Counted from the first letter of the stretch, positions 36,889-48,271 are shown. The stretch is 64,000 nucleotides of DNA from Vibrio navarrensis (GCF_000764325.1 NZ_JMCG01000002.1:682001-746000), one strand, 5' to 3'. Notes: generated by a model from the letters alone, not told the origin. Made by a program: numbers and translations.

Positions 36889-38073
36889 ATGAAGCAAAAC
36901 CACCCACCTCTTCAGCAGAGGGTAAAAAATACGCTGAAAATCGTCATTGCGCCGGACTCCTACAAAGAAAGCTTAACAGCGATGCAGGTCGCCATCGCGA
37001 TTGAAAAAGGGTTTCAGCAAGTCTTACCCGATGCACACTACGTAAAGCTGCCGATGGCCGATGGTGGTGAAGGCACCGTGCAATCCTTGGTTGATGCGAC
37101 TGGGGGCACCATTATCGAACAGACGGTGACGGGCCCACTTGGCCAACCTGTTGGTGGATTTTTTGGCTTGCTCGGCGAAGGCAAAACCGCAGTCATCGAA
37201 ATGGCGGCGGCTTCTGGCCTTCATCTTGTCGCACCAGAGCTGCGCAATCCACTCATCACCACCACGTTTGGCACGGGTGAGCTGATCAAAGCCGCCCTCG
37301 ATCAGGGTGTGGAGCACATTATCGTTGGCATCGGCGGCAGCGCGACCAACGATGGTGGCATTGGTATGGCGCAGGCTCTCGGCATCAAACTGCTTGATGC
37401 ACAAGGTAACGCGCTTGGCTATGGCGGTGGGGAACTGGCTAAATTGGCGACGATCGATTGCAGCGATCTCGATCCTCGTTTGGCTCAAATTCGCCTTGAA
37501 GTGGCGTGCGATGTGGATAACCCACTGTGTGGCGAAAAAGGCGCTTCCGCTGTCTTCGGGCCGCAAAAAGGGGCAACGCCCGAGATGGTGACGATCTTGG
37601 ATGAAAACTTGTCACACTATGCCGCAATTATTAAACAGCTACTTGGCGTGGATGTTCGTGATATGGCAGGTGCGGGCGCAGCCGGTGGTATGGGCGCAGC
37701 GCTGCTAGGCTTGCTTAACGCCGAGCTTCGCCCGGGCATTGAGATTGTCATGGACGCCGTCAATTTAGAGCAAATCATCGCTGATGCGGACCTAGTGATC
37801 ACAGGTGAAGGTCGCATCGACAGCCAAACCATTCATGGCAAGACTCCGATTGGTGTCGCGCGCACAGCGAAAAAGCACGGCGTGCCAGTGATTGGTATCG
37901 CCGGTTGTCTGTCGGCCGATTGCGCAGTAGTGCATGAACATGGACTCGATGCGGTTTTTGCTGTGGTCAATAGCCCAGTCGATTTACCGACCGCGCTGGC
38001 AGAAGCGGCGCAAAACGTCGAGCTGACCGCACGCAATATCGCAGCCATCTATCGTTTATCTCTGCGTAAATGA
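36889..38073 (+). CDS. Glycerate kinase
   Basis: 394 residues from ATG 36889; the frame is open to 36847 and no start has a strong ribosome binding site. Family members normally begin directly at KIVIAPDSYKESL, so the 24-residue extension here may be untranslated, but only CTG is available at that point. Motifs: PMADGGEGT near 60, GIGGSATNDGGIGMAQALG near 160, TGEGRIDSQT near 305. Phosphorylates D-glycerate. No operon partner; converges on acnB. Confidence 0.85.
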   Translation: MKQNHPPLQQRVKNTLKIVIAPDSYKESLTAMQVAIAIEKGFQQVLPDAHYVKLPMADGGEGTVQSLVDATGGTIIEQTVTGPLGQPVGGFFGLLGEGKTAVIEMAAASGLHLVAPELRNPLITTTFGTGELIKAALDQGVEHIIVGIGGSATNDGGIGMAQALGIKLLDAQGNALGYGGGELAKLATIDCSDLDPRLAQIRLEVACDVDNPLCGEKGASAVFGPQKGATPEMVTILDENLSHYAAIIKQLLGVDVRDMAGAGAAGGMGAALLGLLNAELRPGIEIVMDAVNLEQIIADADLVITGEGRIDSQTIHGKTPIGVARTAKKHGVPVIGIAGCLSADCAVVHEHGLDAVFAVVNSPVDLPTALAEAAQNVELTARNIAAIYRLSLRK

Positions 38074-38089
38074 GCTTTGACAGATAATA

Positions 38090-38120
38090 AAAAACCGCTG
38101 AAAATTCAGCGGTTTTTTTT
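38090..38120. terminator. Bidirectional terminator between glycerate kinase and acnB
   Basis: Nine-bp stem ACCGCTGAA/TTCAGCGGT, AA loop, A tract before and eight T after. Serves both converging genes. Confidence 0.88.
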
Positions 38121-38131
38121 ATCAGTCATAC

Positions 38132-40729
38132 TTAAGCCGGTTGTTGGAAAATCACCGTGTCGGCTTTTTTAGTGTACTGCTCCATCAGGTGGAAGTTGAG
38201 GTAACGGTAGGTATCCGCTGCCGTAGCATCCAACTGTTTCGCGTACTCCATATACTCTTCCACCGTTGGGATGCGGCCAAGAATTGCGCCGACCGCAGCG
38301 AGTTCCGCTGAGGAGAGATATACGTTTGCCCCAGTACCTAAACGGTTCGGGAAGTTACGCGTTGAAGTCGACATCACGGTCGCTTTGTCTGCCACACGCG
38401 CTTGGTTACCCATACATAGTGAACATCCCGGCGTTTCAATACGAACCCCAGCACGGCCGTAGATTCCGTAGTAACCTTCCTCGGTCAGTTGATCACGGTC
38501 CATCTTGGTTGGCGGAGCCACCCACAAACGGGTATCGAGCTGTCCTTTGAACTTCTCAAGCAGTTTACCTGCCGCGCGGAAGTGACCAATGTTGGTCATA
38601 CAAGAACCGATGAACACTTCATCGATCTTGGTGCCCTGCACTTCAGAAAGCAGACGTGCGTCATCCGGATCGTTTGGCGCACACAGAATTGGCTCTTTGA
38701 TCTCTGCCAAGTCGATTTCGATCACGTGCGCGTATTCTGCATCGCTGTCTGCCGACATAAGTTCTGGGTTCGCCAGCCACTCTTGCATCGCAGCAATACG
38801 GCGCTCGATGGTGCGGCGATCGCCGTAACCTTCGGAGATCATCCACTTCAGCATCACGATGTTCGAGTTGAGGTACTCTTCGATCGACGCTTGGGAAAGT
38901 TTCACCGTACAACCTGCCGCAGAACGTTCTGCCGAGGCGTCAGACAGTTCAAATGCTTGCTCAACCGTGAGGTGTTCCACCCCTTCGATTTCCAGAATAC
39001 GACCAGAGAACTCGTTGATCTTACCCGCTTTTTCTACGGTCAGCAGACCTTGCTTGATGCCGTAGTAAGGGATCGCATGCACCAAATCACGCAGTGTGAT
39101 ACCTGGCTGCATCTCGCCTTTAAAGCGCACCAAAATAGACTCTGGCATGTCCAGAGGCATGACGCCCGTTGCCGCAGCAAACGCCACTAAGCCGGAACCA
39201 GCTGGGAAAGAAATCCCCAGAGGGAAACGAGTATGCGAGTCACCACCAGTACCGACAGTATCTGGCAGCAGCATACGGTTTAGCCATGAGTGGATAACAC
39301 CATCGCCCGGACGTAGCGACACACCGCCACGGTTCATGATGAAATCAGGCAGAGTATGATGGGTGTTCACATCGACAGGTTTTGGATACGCAGAGGTGTG
39401 GCAGAAAGACTGCATCACAAGGTCTGCCGAGAAGCCAAGACAAGCCAAATCTTTCAGTTCATCACGCGTCATTGGGCCTGTGGTATCTTGCGAGCCTACT
39501 GTAGTCATCTTAGGTTCACAGTAGGTGCCAGGGCGGATGCCCGTAACGCCACATGCTTTACCGACCATCTTCTGTGCCAGTGAATAGCCTTTACCAGAGT
39601 CTGCAACGTCTGCAGGTTTACGGAACACATCTGACGGTGCGAGACCTAGTGATTGACGTGCTTTCTCTGTCAAACCACGGCCGATGATCAGAGGAATACG
39701 GCCACCAGCACGAACTTCATCAATCAGTACCTCGGTTTTGAGCGAGAACTCAGCCAGTACTTCTCCGGTTGCGTGGCTCGTTACCTTACCTTCATATGGG
39801 TAAACGTCGATCACATCGCCCATGTTGAGCTTAGAGACGTCCACTTCGATTGGCAGTGCGCCTGCATCTTCCATGGTGTTGAAGAAGATAGGGGCGATTT
39901 TGCCGCCAAGCACATAACCACCTGCGCGCTTGTTTGGCACGTAAGGAATATCATCGCCCATAAACCAAAGCACAGAGTTGGTTGCCGATTTACGCGATGA
40001 ACCAGTACCCACCACATCACCGACATAAACCAATTGGTGGCCTTGCTCTTTGAGCGCTTCGATCTGTTTGATTGGGCCAATACTGCCCGGCTGATCTGGC
40101 ACAATGCCGTCGCGCTCGTTTTTCAGCATCGCTAACGCGTGCACTGGAATATCAGGGCGAGACCAAGCATCTGGTGCTGGTGATAGGTCATCGGTGTTGG
40201 TTTCACCTGTGACTTTAAAGACGGTAAGGGTCACTTTCTCTGCCAATTGTGGCTTAGATAGGAACCACTCTGCATCGGCCCAAGATTGCAGCACTTGCTG
40301 TGCGTATTGGTTACCCGCTTTAGCTTTTTCTTCAACGTCGTAGAACACGTCAAACATCAGCAGTGTATGAGACAGCGCTTCAACCGCGATTGGCGCCAGC
40401 GCTTCGTCATCAAGCAGCGCCACTAGCGGTTCGATGTTGTAGCCGCCTTGCATAGTGCCGAGAAGCTTCGCAGCGTGCTCACGGCTCACCAGAGGAGAAC
40501 TCGCTTCACCACGAGTAATAGCCGCAAGGAAACCAGCTTTCACATAAGCCGCTTCGTCAACACCTGGTGGGATACGATTTTCCAGTAGGTCGAGAAGAAA
40601 CTCTTCTTCGCCTTGTGGGGGATTTTTTAGAAGTTCAACAAGTCCGGCAACTTGTTCTGCGTCCAGAGGTTTAGGAACAACTCCTTCTGCGGCACGCTCT
40701 TCGACGTGTTTACGGTAGGCTTCAAGCAC
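38132..40729 (-). CDS. acnB: Aconitate hydratase B
   Basis: 865 residues, full AcnB length. N-terminal HEAT-like domain ([15 protein letters not shown]...), swivel domain, then the catalytic core with iron-sulfur Cys in GSCMTN near 710 and in [11 protein letters not shown] near 770. Interconverts citrate and isocitrate in the TCA cycle; apo-AcnB also binds mRNA in other bacteria. ATG start with GAGG upstream. Its neighbour yacL is conserved in enteric bacteria. Confidence 0.97.
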   Translation of the reverse strand: MLEAYRKHVEERAAEGVVPKPLDAEQVAGLVELLKNPPQGEEEFLLDLLENRIPPGVDEAAYVKAGFLAAITRGEASSPLVSREHAAKLLGTMQGGYNIEPLVALLDDEALAPIAVEALSHTLLMFDVFYDVEEKAKAGNQYAQQVLQSWADAEWFLSKPQLAEKVTLTVFKVTGETNTDDLSPAPDAWSRPDIPVHALAMLKNERDGIVPDQPGSIGPIKQIEALKEQGHQLVYVGDVVGTGSSRKSATNSVLWFMGDDIPYVPNKRAGGYVLGGKIAPIFFNTMEDAGALPIEVDVSKLNMGDVIDVYPYEGKVTSHATGEVLAEFSLKTEVLIDEVRAGGRIPLIIGRGLTEKARQSLGLAPSDVFRKPADVADSGKGYSLAQKMVGKACGVTGIRPGTYCEPKMTTVGSQDTTGPMTRDELKDLACLGFSADLVMQSFCHTSAYPKPVDVNTHHTLPDFIMNRGGVSLRPGDGVIHSWLNRMLLPDTVGTGGDSHTRFPLGISFPAGSGLVAFAAATGVMPLDMPESILVRFKGEMQPGITLRDLVHAIPYYGIKQGLLTVEKAGKINEFSGRILEIEGVEHLTVEQAFELSDASAERSAAGCTVKLSQASIEEYLNSNIVMLKWMISEGYGDRRTIERRIAAMQEWLANPELMSADSDAEYAHVIEIDLAEIKEPILCAPNDPDDARLLSEVQGTKIDEVFIGSCMTNIGHFRAAGKLLEKFKGQLDTRLWVAPPTKMDRDQLTEEGYYGIYGRAGVRIETPGCSLCMGNQARVADKATVMSTSTRNFPNRLGTGANVYLSSAELAAVGAILGRIPTVEEYMEYAKQLDATAADTYRYLNFHLMEQYTKKADTVIFQQPA

Positions 40730-40997
40730 GACTTTTTCCTCTCATTGCGGTTCCTCCTTTATTAATACTATTTGTCCAAAGTAAAGGAGTGAACATCCAT
40801 GGAAACTTGGCTCCCTATTGCCCATGTTTTCATTCAATTCTGATTGAGAAACAGCGCCGCAGAGGCCAAACTGTGGGCAGCAGAATAGCAAATTTAACGA
40901 GAAATTAAAATCTCCTCACTTTGACCAACATAGCAAGTTAAGACTAAAGTCCCATAATTTTTAACTATTTATTTGCCCTTTTTTCGCAGATGACTGA

Positions 40998-43319
40998 TCA
41001 ACGATACGACGTACCGATGATAAAATAGATCGCATCCAGTTGCTCTTCAGTCCTTGCATAAGCAAGCACAATTGGACCTATCGGCGAATCGATCCCTGCA
41101 AAAATCGATGCGGCATTGTACAGTGGCGCCTCATTGAGTTTGAGTGTGGTATCCGACCAGACTCCACCATATTCCAGCGACGCGCCGAGGTAGACAGGCG
41201 CTTCAAACAATCCAAAGTCATTGTCAAACCAGCGATAACGATAAATCAAGCTAGTAAAAAACTTGTTCTGACCAATCAAGCTATTACGCGGAATACCCGA
41301 CAGATTCAAGAAACCGCCAATACTTTTCGGGTCCAGCGGTGTGTAGTTGTTTTTGCTTTCAACAATCTCATATTCGGCGCTTGCGACCAAAGTATGACGC
41401 TGATAACTCTGCGCAACCTTGCCGAGCAGCGACAGTTCATACACAGTGTCGCTGGATGATTTACCAGTGAACTCCGATTCAAACATTTCCGGGCTTTTAT
41501 CATGAGACACCAGATATTCAAGATCTAAGTACCATCCCGAGGTTGGCAGAGAGTAGTCATCCAGTGTGTCTAAACGATACTGGGCAAACGCCCCTAAGCG
41601 CTGAAAGTTAGCGCTTCCTGCCGAATCAAAGCTTGAGGCTTCAATATCCCCTTTATTAAACCGCCCTCCGAGTTTGAACTCTTGCCACAACTCAGGTTGA
41701 AAACCGATGGCTAACTCAGTGGTAAATTGGCTGTAAGTAAAAGGGAGGAAATTATAAGCCGCGCTTAAGCTCGGCTCATCGAACTCAGTGATTGGAACAT
41801 TTCTCTTATCGCTGGTGTACGCCAATTTGGCGGTGGAAAAAATATCTTGGCTAGCACGTATGGGAGTATAGAGTTCCGCTTCAGCCAACTTATCTGTGCC
41901 CATCTCCAAATTGATGGTCAGCTCAGCCCCTTGCGAATTGAGATTGGTAAAGTTGGTCGAAAGCCCTACCCCGTATTGGCTCTCTGTGGCGAAATCATCT
42001 TCGAGGAAAAAGCGGAAGTTAACGTAGTTCGGCCCCCAAGATTTCTCTTTAACGTCCATCACCAGTTGGTTAATACCCTCGCTCTCTTGATAATGGTAAG
42101 AGACCAGCTCAAAACGATCTAATGCGTAGAGGTTTTCCACCGCGGCTTCCACCTCTTGCGTCTTTAATACTTTACCAGTTTTCAGATCAAGGCGATTACT
42201 CAGCAATCTATCGCTGTAATGCGTGTTGTTGAGCAGAACAATCTCATCAATTTGCATCTGATCACCGTGAACCAACTTACGCCGCGCACGCTGCTTTTGC
42301 TCCACATAACCTTGATAGTCAGCACTAGAGAGCGCCAAGGATTTGAGAGCTTCCTTTAAACTGTAAGTGGCGTCGTACCCCGCTTGGTAGGCATCTGGCA
42401 TTTTGTCAAACTCAGTGGTTTCCATTTTGCCCACTTCCGGACGCAGATAGATATCCTGCTCCGTCAGACTGGCGGCTTGACGCTGGGTACTGCGCCGCAC
42501 CAGATAGTTCGACAGTTGATCGGCAACAACCCAAAAGGTGGTGAAATCTTCACGGCTTTTGTAGTCGGTACTGATGTCTACCGCAATGACAATGTCCGCT
42601 CCCATCGCACGGGCAACATCGACGGGCATATTATTGATCACGCCGCCATCCACCAGCATGTGACCATCCAACTCATAGGGAGGCAAAGCGCCGGGTACCG
42701 ACATACTCGCCATCATGGCATCGACCAATTGCCCTTTGTCGATCACCACCTCTTTAAGTTCAACAATATCGGTCGCGACTGAGCGGTATGGAATAGCCAA
42801 CTCATCAAAGGAGTTGAATTCATTAAGGTTGCCGGTGGTTTCGCGCAGAATGCGTAGCATGTTTTGCCCTTGAACAAAACCGCGGGGCGTGCGCACCTCA
42901 CCAAAACGTAAGCCAAGGTCGGTTCGCAGTTGGTAACGGTCTTCGGATTCTTTGTCACGCACACGGCGCTGACTGCGCTCTACCCGATCGCGATAACCGC
43001 TATTCCAATCGACGGTGTAGATAAAACTTTCAATTTCATCCGCGCTCATCCCCGTGGCATACAGACCACCAACATAGGCTCCCATGCTGGTGCCGGTGAG
43101 ATAATCGACTGGGATGTGCATCTCTTCAAGCGCTTTGAGTACACCGATGTGCGCCGCCCCTTTTGCCCCGCCCCCAGCCAAAACCACCGCGATTTTGGGT
43201 CGTTTGACCTCCTCAATGGGCGATTCGCTGTCAGCCAAGGCTAAAGATGAGAACACAAAACTAAGAGGAAAGAGCAACCAAACAGCAAGAGTCTGACGAG
43301 CGGATTTCCATTTGTTCAC
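40998..43319 (-). CDS. Patatin-like phospholipase with Omp85-type barrel (PlpD-like, type Vd)
   Basis: 773 residues; starts at GTG 43319 with AAGGAG nine bases upstream. Signal peptide (cleavage near ALA), then the patatin domain: oxyanion loop GGGAKGAAHIG, nucleophile GTSMGAYVGG (Ser near 83) and catalytic Asp in DGGVINNMP near 232. After about residue 340 comes a POTRA-like domain and a 16-strand bacterial surface antigen barrel ending TSYR. The PlpD family exports or displays its lipase through its own barrel. 63 bases after mrcB, so possibly in the hrpB-mrcB transcript. Confidence 0.86.
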   Translation of the reverse strand: MNKWKSARQTLAVWLLFPLSFVFSSLALADSESPIEEVKRPKIAVVLAGGGAKGAAHIGVLKALEEMHIPVDYLTGTSMGAYVGGLYATGMSADEIESFIYTVDWNSGYRDRVERSQRRVRDKESEDRYQLRTDLGLRFGEVRTPRGFVQGQNMLRILRETTGNLNEFNSFDELAIPYRSVATDIVELKEVVIDKGQLVDAMMASMSVPGALPPYELDGHMLVDGGVINNMPVDVARAMGADIVIAVDISTDYKSREDFTTFWVVADQLSNYLVRRSTQRQAASLTEQDIYLRPEVGKMETTEFDKMPDAYQAGYDATYSLKEALKSLALSSADYQGYVEQKQRARRKLVHGDQMQIDEIVLLNNTHYSDRLLSNRLDLKTGKVLKTQEVEAAVENLYALDRFELVSYHYQESEGINQLVMDVKEKSWGPNYVNFRFFLEDDFATESQYGVGLSTNFTNLNSQGAELTINLEMGTDKLAEAELYTPIRASQDIFSTAKLAYTSDKRNVPITEFDEPSLSAAYNFLPFTYSQFTTELAIGFQPELWQEFKLGGRFNKGDIEASSFDSAGSANFQRLGAFAQYRLDTLDDYSLPTSGWYLDLEYLVSHDKSPEMFESEFTGKSSSDTVYELSLLGKVAQSYQRHTLVASAEYEIVESKNNYTPLDPKSIGGFLNLSGIPRNSLIGQNKFFTSLIYRYRWFDNDFGLFEAPVYLGASLEYGGVWSDTTLKLNEAPLYNAASIFAGIDSPIGPIVLAYARTEEQLDAIYFIIGTSYR

Positions 43320-43382
43320 TGTTTACTGCTCCTTTTTTTAAGCGATAGCATCCGTTTTACAACGGATTGACAGCGCGAACAA

Positions 43383-45746
43383 TCACCAGTTCAGTAATTT
43401 ATTCAACCAATTGCCAGATTGTTCACATTGACGCTTCAGTGCCTCATCCTTATCCCATACGGGTAAAGTGAAGGTTTTTTCCGCACAATCGAGCACCAAC
43501 GCTCCGGCTGGCTGCTGTTTGTACCCCATAGTGGTGATCTGCTTTGGCCAAGGCAGCAACAGTTTTTCAGGAATGCGCTGCTTCAGATATTCTGCATACA
43601 CGCGCAGCGCGCCGCTGGAACCAGTCAGTTTGGTCGGTTTATTGTCATCGCGCCCCAACCAAATGGTGGTAACTTCACGCCCGTCGACACCGACAAACCA
43701 ACTGTCGCGGCTATCGTTACTGGTACCCGTTTTCCCCGCTAGTGCCGCCCAAGCAAACTGATTTTGCAGATAGCGGCCAGTTCCCTGAGCGACCCCTTGT
43801 TTCATCGCATAGGTGGTCAACCACGCCGCCTGTTCATCGACTGCAAGAGAAGACTTCGGCAGGGATTGGTACAAGACGTTGCCATCGAGATCGACCACGG
43901 AGCGCAATGCGGTAAGCGGCGCTTTGCGACCGGAGTTGGTCACGGTTTGGTACATCTGCGCCACTTCAATCGGCGTGAGCGAAAATGCGCCCAAAAACAT
44001 CGAAGGCACCGGGCGAATTTCATCACGCTTGACGCCCAGTTTCTCTAGTGTTTGCGAGACGTTTTCAATCCCCAGTTGCATGCCAAGGCGCACGGTCGGT
44101 ACATTGAGCGATTTCGCCAGCGCTAAATAGAGCGGCACATCGCCACGAAACTGACGATCAAAATTGCGCGGCTCCCACACCGAACCTTTACTGCCTTGCA
44201 AACTGAGCGGCGTATCTTGCAGCGTGGTCGCCAAGTTATATTTCTCAGGCTGAGACAGCGCCGTGAGATAGACCGCCGGCTTAACTAATGAGCCAATCGG
44301 ACGACTGGCGTTGATCGCTCGGTTAAAACCATCGTAGCCGGTACGTTTGCCACCAACCATGGCACGAATTTCACCGCTATGCCGATCGACCGCCACCGCC
44401 GCCGCTTCAAGCGCCTCTCCCGACACTTTTTCCAGCTCGGGCATTTTCACACCAATGGCGAGTTCAAGTTTCTCTTGCGACACAGGATCAAGCGAAGTAA
44501 ACACACGCAAACCGCTCTCACCACGAAAAACGTCGCCCACTTTCTGTTTCAATTCCATCGACAACTGTTGAAAATACGCCGGCTGCCGGCTGGCGATGCG
44601 GGGCGTCGGCTGAATATCTAGCGGACGACTGGCCGCTTGTTCGTAGGCTTGGGCACTGAGCAGTCCTTGCTGCATCATCAGACGCAAAACCAAATCGCGA
44701 CGCTCCTGCGTTCGCTCGGGAAAGCGTACTGGGTTGTAGTAAGAAGGCCCTTTGACCATACCGACTAGCATGGCTAATTGGTCGATACGCAGCTCTTGGA
44801 TTGGTTGGCCAAAGTAGTAACGCGACGCCAAAGCAAAGCCGTGGATCGCTTGGTTGCCACTTTGTCCCAAATACACCTCATTGAGATAGGCTTCTAAGAT
44901 GCGATCTTTGCTGTAACGATAGTCGAGAATCAACGCGATATACGCTTCACGCAGCTTGCGCCACAAGGTGCGCTCTTGGGTCAAAAACAGGTTTTTCGCT
45001 AACTGCTGAGTCAAGGTACTGCCGCCTTGCACGGTTCGGCCTGCTTTAAAATTGACCAACATCGCGCGCGCAATCGCCAGCGGTGAAACGCCATCGTGCT
45101 GATAAAAGTGACGATCTTCAGTCACAAGCAAGGCATCGACGATGATTTCCGGAAATTGCTCACGGCGCAGAAAGAGCCTTTGCTCTTCGCTGTCTTTTTC
45201 CAACATTCCCAGCATCTTCGGCTCTAAACGCAGATACCCGAGATCACCTGTCGATTCGAGCGATTGAATGCGATTGAGCGTACCTGAATCAAAATGCAGC
45301 ATCACGTGGCGATCCGGCTCAGGGCCATCGGCAAATTCGAACGGACGGCGAATCAATTCAATTTTACTGCTTGAGGCGGCGTACTCTCCCGGGAACTTGG
45401 GGTGGCTGACTTTACGGTAGTTGAGTACGTCCAGTTCGTTTTGTAACTCCTGACGAGAAAACGCATCGCCGGGCGAAAGCGTTAAGATGCGCGCATACAC
45501 CACGGTTGGGAGATCAAACAACTGCCCTTCAAAACGCTGTTTAACCACGCTATCAAGATAAATGCCGATAAACACCAGCAGCGCCATCAGCGCCACGGCG
45601 CATTTCCAACTAAACGACCACAGAATACGTAGCCAATGGCGTTTCGCTTTTTGCTTAGCGGCTGGGCGGCGAGGCGTAGCACTGCGCTTGCTTTTTTGCG
45701 GCGTTTTTTTCTTCGCGTTGTCAGTGCCTTTTACTGTTTTACTCAT
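43383..45746 (-). CDS. mrcB: Penicillin-binding protein 1B
   Basis: 787 residues. Basic cytoplasmic tail, one membrane anchor (about 52-68), UB2H-like domain, GT51 glycosyltransferase with EDRHFYQHDG near 212 and QGGSTLTQQLAKNLFL near 246, transpeptidase with SLVK (SxxK) near 490, SLN near 545 and GKTGTS near 672. Makes and cross-links peptidoglycan at the inner membrane. ATG overlaps the hrpB stop (ATGA). Confidence 0.96.
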   Translation of the reverse strand: MSKTVKGTDNAKKKTPQKSKRSATPRRPAAKQKAKRHWLRILWSFSWKCAVALMALLVFIGIYLDSVVKQRFEGQLFDLPTVVYARILTLSPGDAFSRQELQNELDVLNYRKVSHPKFPGEYAASSSKIELIRRPFEFADGPEPDRHVMLHFDSGTLNRIQSLESTGDLGYLRLEPKMLGMLEKDSEEQRLFLRREQFPEIIVDALLVTEDRHFYQHDGVSPLAIARAMLVNFKAGRTVQGGSTLTQQLAKNLFLTQERTLWRKLREAYIALILDYRYSKDRILEAYLNEVYLGQSGNQAIHGFALASRYYFGQPIQELRIDQLAMLVGMVKGPSYYNPVRFPERTQERRDLVLRLMMQQGLLSAQAYEQAASRPLDIQPTPRIASRQPAYFQQLSMELKQKVGDVFRGESGLRVFTSLDPVSQEKLELAIGVKMPELEKVSGEALEAAAVAVDRHSGEIRAMVGGKRTGYDGFNRAINASRPIGSLVKPAVYLTALSQPEKYNLATTLQDTPLSLQGSKGSVWEPRNFDRQFRGDVPLYLALAKSLNVPTVRLGMQLGIENVSQTLEKLGVKRDEIRPVPSMFLGAFSLTPIEVAQMYQTVTNSGRKAPLTALRSVVDLDGNVLYQSLPKSSLAVDEQAAWLTTYAMKQGVAQGTGRYLQNQFAWAALAGKTGTSNDSRDSWFVGVDGREVTTIWLGRDDNKPTKLTGSSGALRVYAEYLKQRIPEKLLLPWPKQITTMGYKQQPAGALVLDCAEKTFTLPVWDKDEALKRQCEQSGNWLNKLLNW

Positions 45747-48205
45747 GAGTTTAACTGTCTTTTGGTTTTCGTCGTGGCGATATGATTGGCTGGGTCATCC
45801 GGCCATACGTGTTTGGGATAACGCCCTTTCATCTCTTTTTGCACTTCTTTGTAGGCACCAGCCCAAAAGCCAGCTAAATCTTGCGTCACCTGCAAAGGAC
45901 GACGCGCTGGAGAGAGCAGCTCGAGGGTTAACTTTATCCGCCCCTGCGCAATAGTTGGCGAAGTGCTCTCACCAAACAGCTCTTGCATGCGCACCGAGAG
46001 TACCGGAGAAGCGCCTTCTTGATAGCGGATCGCCTGACGTGTACCGGTTGGTAGCACATATTCCTGCGGCAGCCAAACATCCAACTGTTGATTAAGCGGC
46101 CAACCCAAGCGTGCATTGAGTGCCTCACAGAGCGCAATTCTGCTCAGATCTTTCACTGACGTGAGATGATTCATGTAGGGCGCCAGCCAGCTTGGCAAAT
46201 CATTCAGCAGGCTAGCATCATCCATAGCGGGCCACGTTTGCTCAGGTAGCCATTCAATGGCGCAGCGAATGCGTTGCAACAAGGCTTGGGCTTTGGGCGT
46301 CCAGTCTAAACTATTCAGCCCTTTGCGGCGTACATAGCTGAGTAAAGCCTGTGTCATTTTTTCTTTGCCCGGCTGGGGCAGTGGCTCACGCGCCACAATC
46401 AGCTCGCCGATACGCGTCTGTTTTTCCGCTACTAAGCGCCCTTTGTTTTCATCCCAATCGACCTGTTCAGAGGCTTGCAACAGCGCTGGGTGGTACTGTT
46501 CAAGCAGTGGTAAGCAGAGTGGCGCCGCCAGTTGGATCTGGCTGGCGTTGCCACCACTGCGCAGCAGCTCAGCCGCGACCAGATAGTCGTTGTCACCCAA
46601 CGGGTCATCTTCTCGCAGCTCGCCGCCATGGCCATTGGCCAGTATGTAGCGCCCATTTTGCTTGTTCCTTCGCTGCGCGACTCGGTCTGGATAGGCAAAA
46701 CTCATCGCCACCGCTAGCAAAGGTTCTTCGACGTCACTCAGCGCAAATGTGGCGGATAACTTACTAGCGAGAGTCGCAGCACGTTTGCTCAACTGGCCTT
46801 TTTTCGCATGTTTTCCACTTTGCCAGCGATGCAAACTGTGCCCAAGATGAGTGCCGTTTTTCTCCGGATCTTCCAAAAGCACAGCGGCGGCAATCGCGCT
46901 TTGCAACAGGGCGTGGCTTTGCTTTGCACAGGCAATCAGCATGGCGGCTAAACGTGGCGCTAATCCGAGTTTTTGTGCCAAAGCGCCTTGCGCGGTCAGT
47001 TGATGGCCTTTCACCAACCCGAGCTGCGTCAACAAGTTTTTCGCTTGTGCTATTGACGCTGCGGGCGGAATGTCCAGCAGCTTGAGCGCGTTCGGCTCAC
47101 TGACGCCCCACTGCGCCAGTTCCATCATTAAAGCAGAGAGATCCGACTGCATAATTTCCGCCACGGGGACGGCGGGCATTTGCTGAAACTGGCTTGACGA
47201 ATAAAGACGCACGCAGATGCCCTCTTCGATTCGTCCTGCGCGGCCTGCACGTTGAATGGCCGAGGATTGCGCAATGCGCACTTGCTCAAGACTCGTCAGC
47301 CCGGTTTTGACATCAAATCGGGCCACGCGCTCAAGGCCACTGTCGACCACTAAGCGGATCCCTTCAATCGTAAGCGACGTTTCAGCGATATTGGTCGCCA
47401 GCACCACTTTGCGCTCACCGGGTTTGGGGGCTTGTATCGCCTTTTGCTGCTCATCAAATGGCAACTGACCATATAAAGGACAGATTTGCACCTGTTCGCT
47501 CAGGTGAGCAAGGCGCTCTGCCACTTGCTGAATGGCACTCACTCCGGGCAAAAACGCCAGTACAGAGCCAGATTGCTGGGCGAGTAGCTGCTCGATGGTT
47601 TTGCTCATCGCTAGCGGTAAATAATCATTGGCTCCCAGCGGCTGATAGCGAATCTCAACCTCAAAGGCGCGCCCTTGCGATTGAATGAAGGGGGCATTAG
47701 GCAGTAAATTTTGCAGCGCATCGTGATCGAGCGTGGCCGACATCACCACCAGCTTGAGATCGTCACGCAGCGCCTCCTGCACTTCCAAGGCGAGCGCCAA
47801 CGCCGTATCGGCGTGAATGCTGCGCTCATGAAACTCGTCAAAGATCAGCATATCCACGCCCGAGAGTTCAGGGTCGGATTGAATCATCCGCGTCATCACC
47901 CCTTCTGTCACTATCTCCAGTTGCGTGGCCGCGCTGACTTTACTCTCGCCACGTACCCGATAGCCCACTCGCTGCCCGACCGCTTCACCCAGTTGCTTGG
48001 CCAGATAGCTGGCGATATTGCGCGCCGCTAAACGGCGAGGCTCAAGCATAATGATCTTGCCGGTCACGGCTCGGTTTAGCAGCAGTTGCAGCGGAAAATA
48101 GGTCGATTTACCCGCACCGGGGGCTGCTTTGAGGATGAGCTGACTGTGTTGAGCAACCGCCGCGAGCAATTCTGGCATCACGGCTTGGATGGGCAATTGT
48201 GACAA
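45743..48205 (-). CDS. hrpB: ATP-dependent RNA helicase HrpB
   Basis: 820 residues from TTG 48205, chosen over ATG 48238 because TAAGGA precedes it at seven bases and the product then starts MSQLPIQAVMPELL, like E. coli HrpB. Walker A APGAGKST, motif II DEFHERS, motif III SATLD, motif VI QRAGRAGR, and the HrpB C-terminal domain ending YPKHVWPDDPAN. DEAH-box helicase of unknown cellular target. Divergent from sfsA. Confidence 0.94.
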   Translation of the reverse strand: MSQLPIQAVMPELLAAVAQHSQLILKAAPGAGKSTYFPLQLLLNRAVTGKIIMLEPRRLAARNIASYLAKQLGEAVGQRVGYRVRGESKVSAATQLEIVTEGVMTRMIQSDPELSGVDMLIFDEFHERSIHADTALALALEVQEALRDDLKLVVMSATLDHDALQNLLPNAPFIQSQGRAFEVEIRYQPLGANDYLPLAMSKTIEQLLAQQSGSVLAFLPGVSAIQQVAERLAHLSEQVQICPLYGQLPFDEQQKAIQAPKPGERKVVLATNIAETSLTIEGIRLVVDSGLERVARFDVKTGLTSLEQVRIAQSSAIQRAGRAGRIEEGICVRLYSSSQFQQMPAVPVAEIMQSDLSALMMELAQWGVSEPNALKLLDIPPAASIAQAKNLLTQLGLVKGHQLTAQGALAQKLGLAPRLAAMLIACAKQSHALLQSAIAAAVLLEDPEKNGTHLGHSLHRWQSGKHAKKGQLSKRAATLASKLSATFALSDVEEPLLAVAMSFAYPDRVAQRRNKQNGRYILANGHGGELREDDPLGDNDYLVAAELLRSGGNASQIQLAAPLCLPLLEQYHPALLQASEQVDWDENKGRLVAEKQTRIGELIVAREPLPQPGKEKMTQALLSYVRRKGLNSLDWTPKAQALLQRIRCAIEWLPEQTWPAMDDASLLNDLPSWLAPYMNHLTSVKDLSRIALCEALNARLGWPLNQQLDVWLPQEYVLPTGTRQAIRYQEGASPVLSVRMQELFGESTSPTIAQGRIKLTLELLSPARRPLQVTQDLAGFWAGAYKEVQKEMKGRYPKHVWPDDPANHIATTKTKRQLNS

Positions 48206-48271
48206 TGGAAGATCCTTATGCTTAAATGGCGGCCACATTGTACATAAAAACCAGCCTGTCTAAATACGCAA

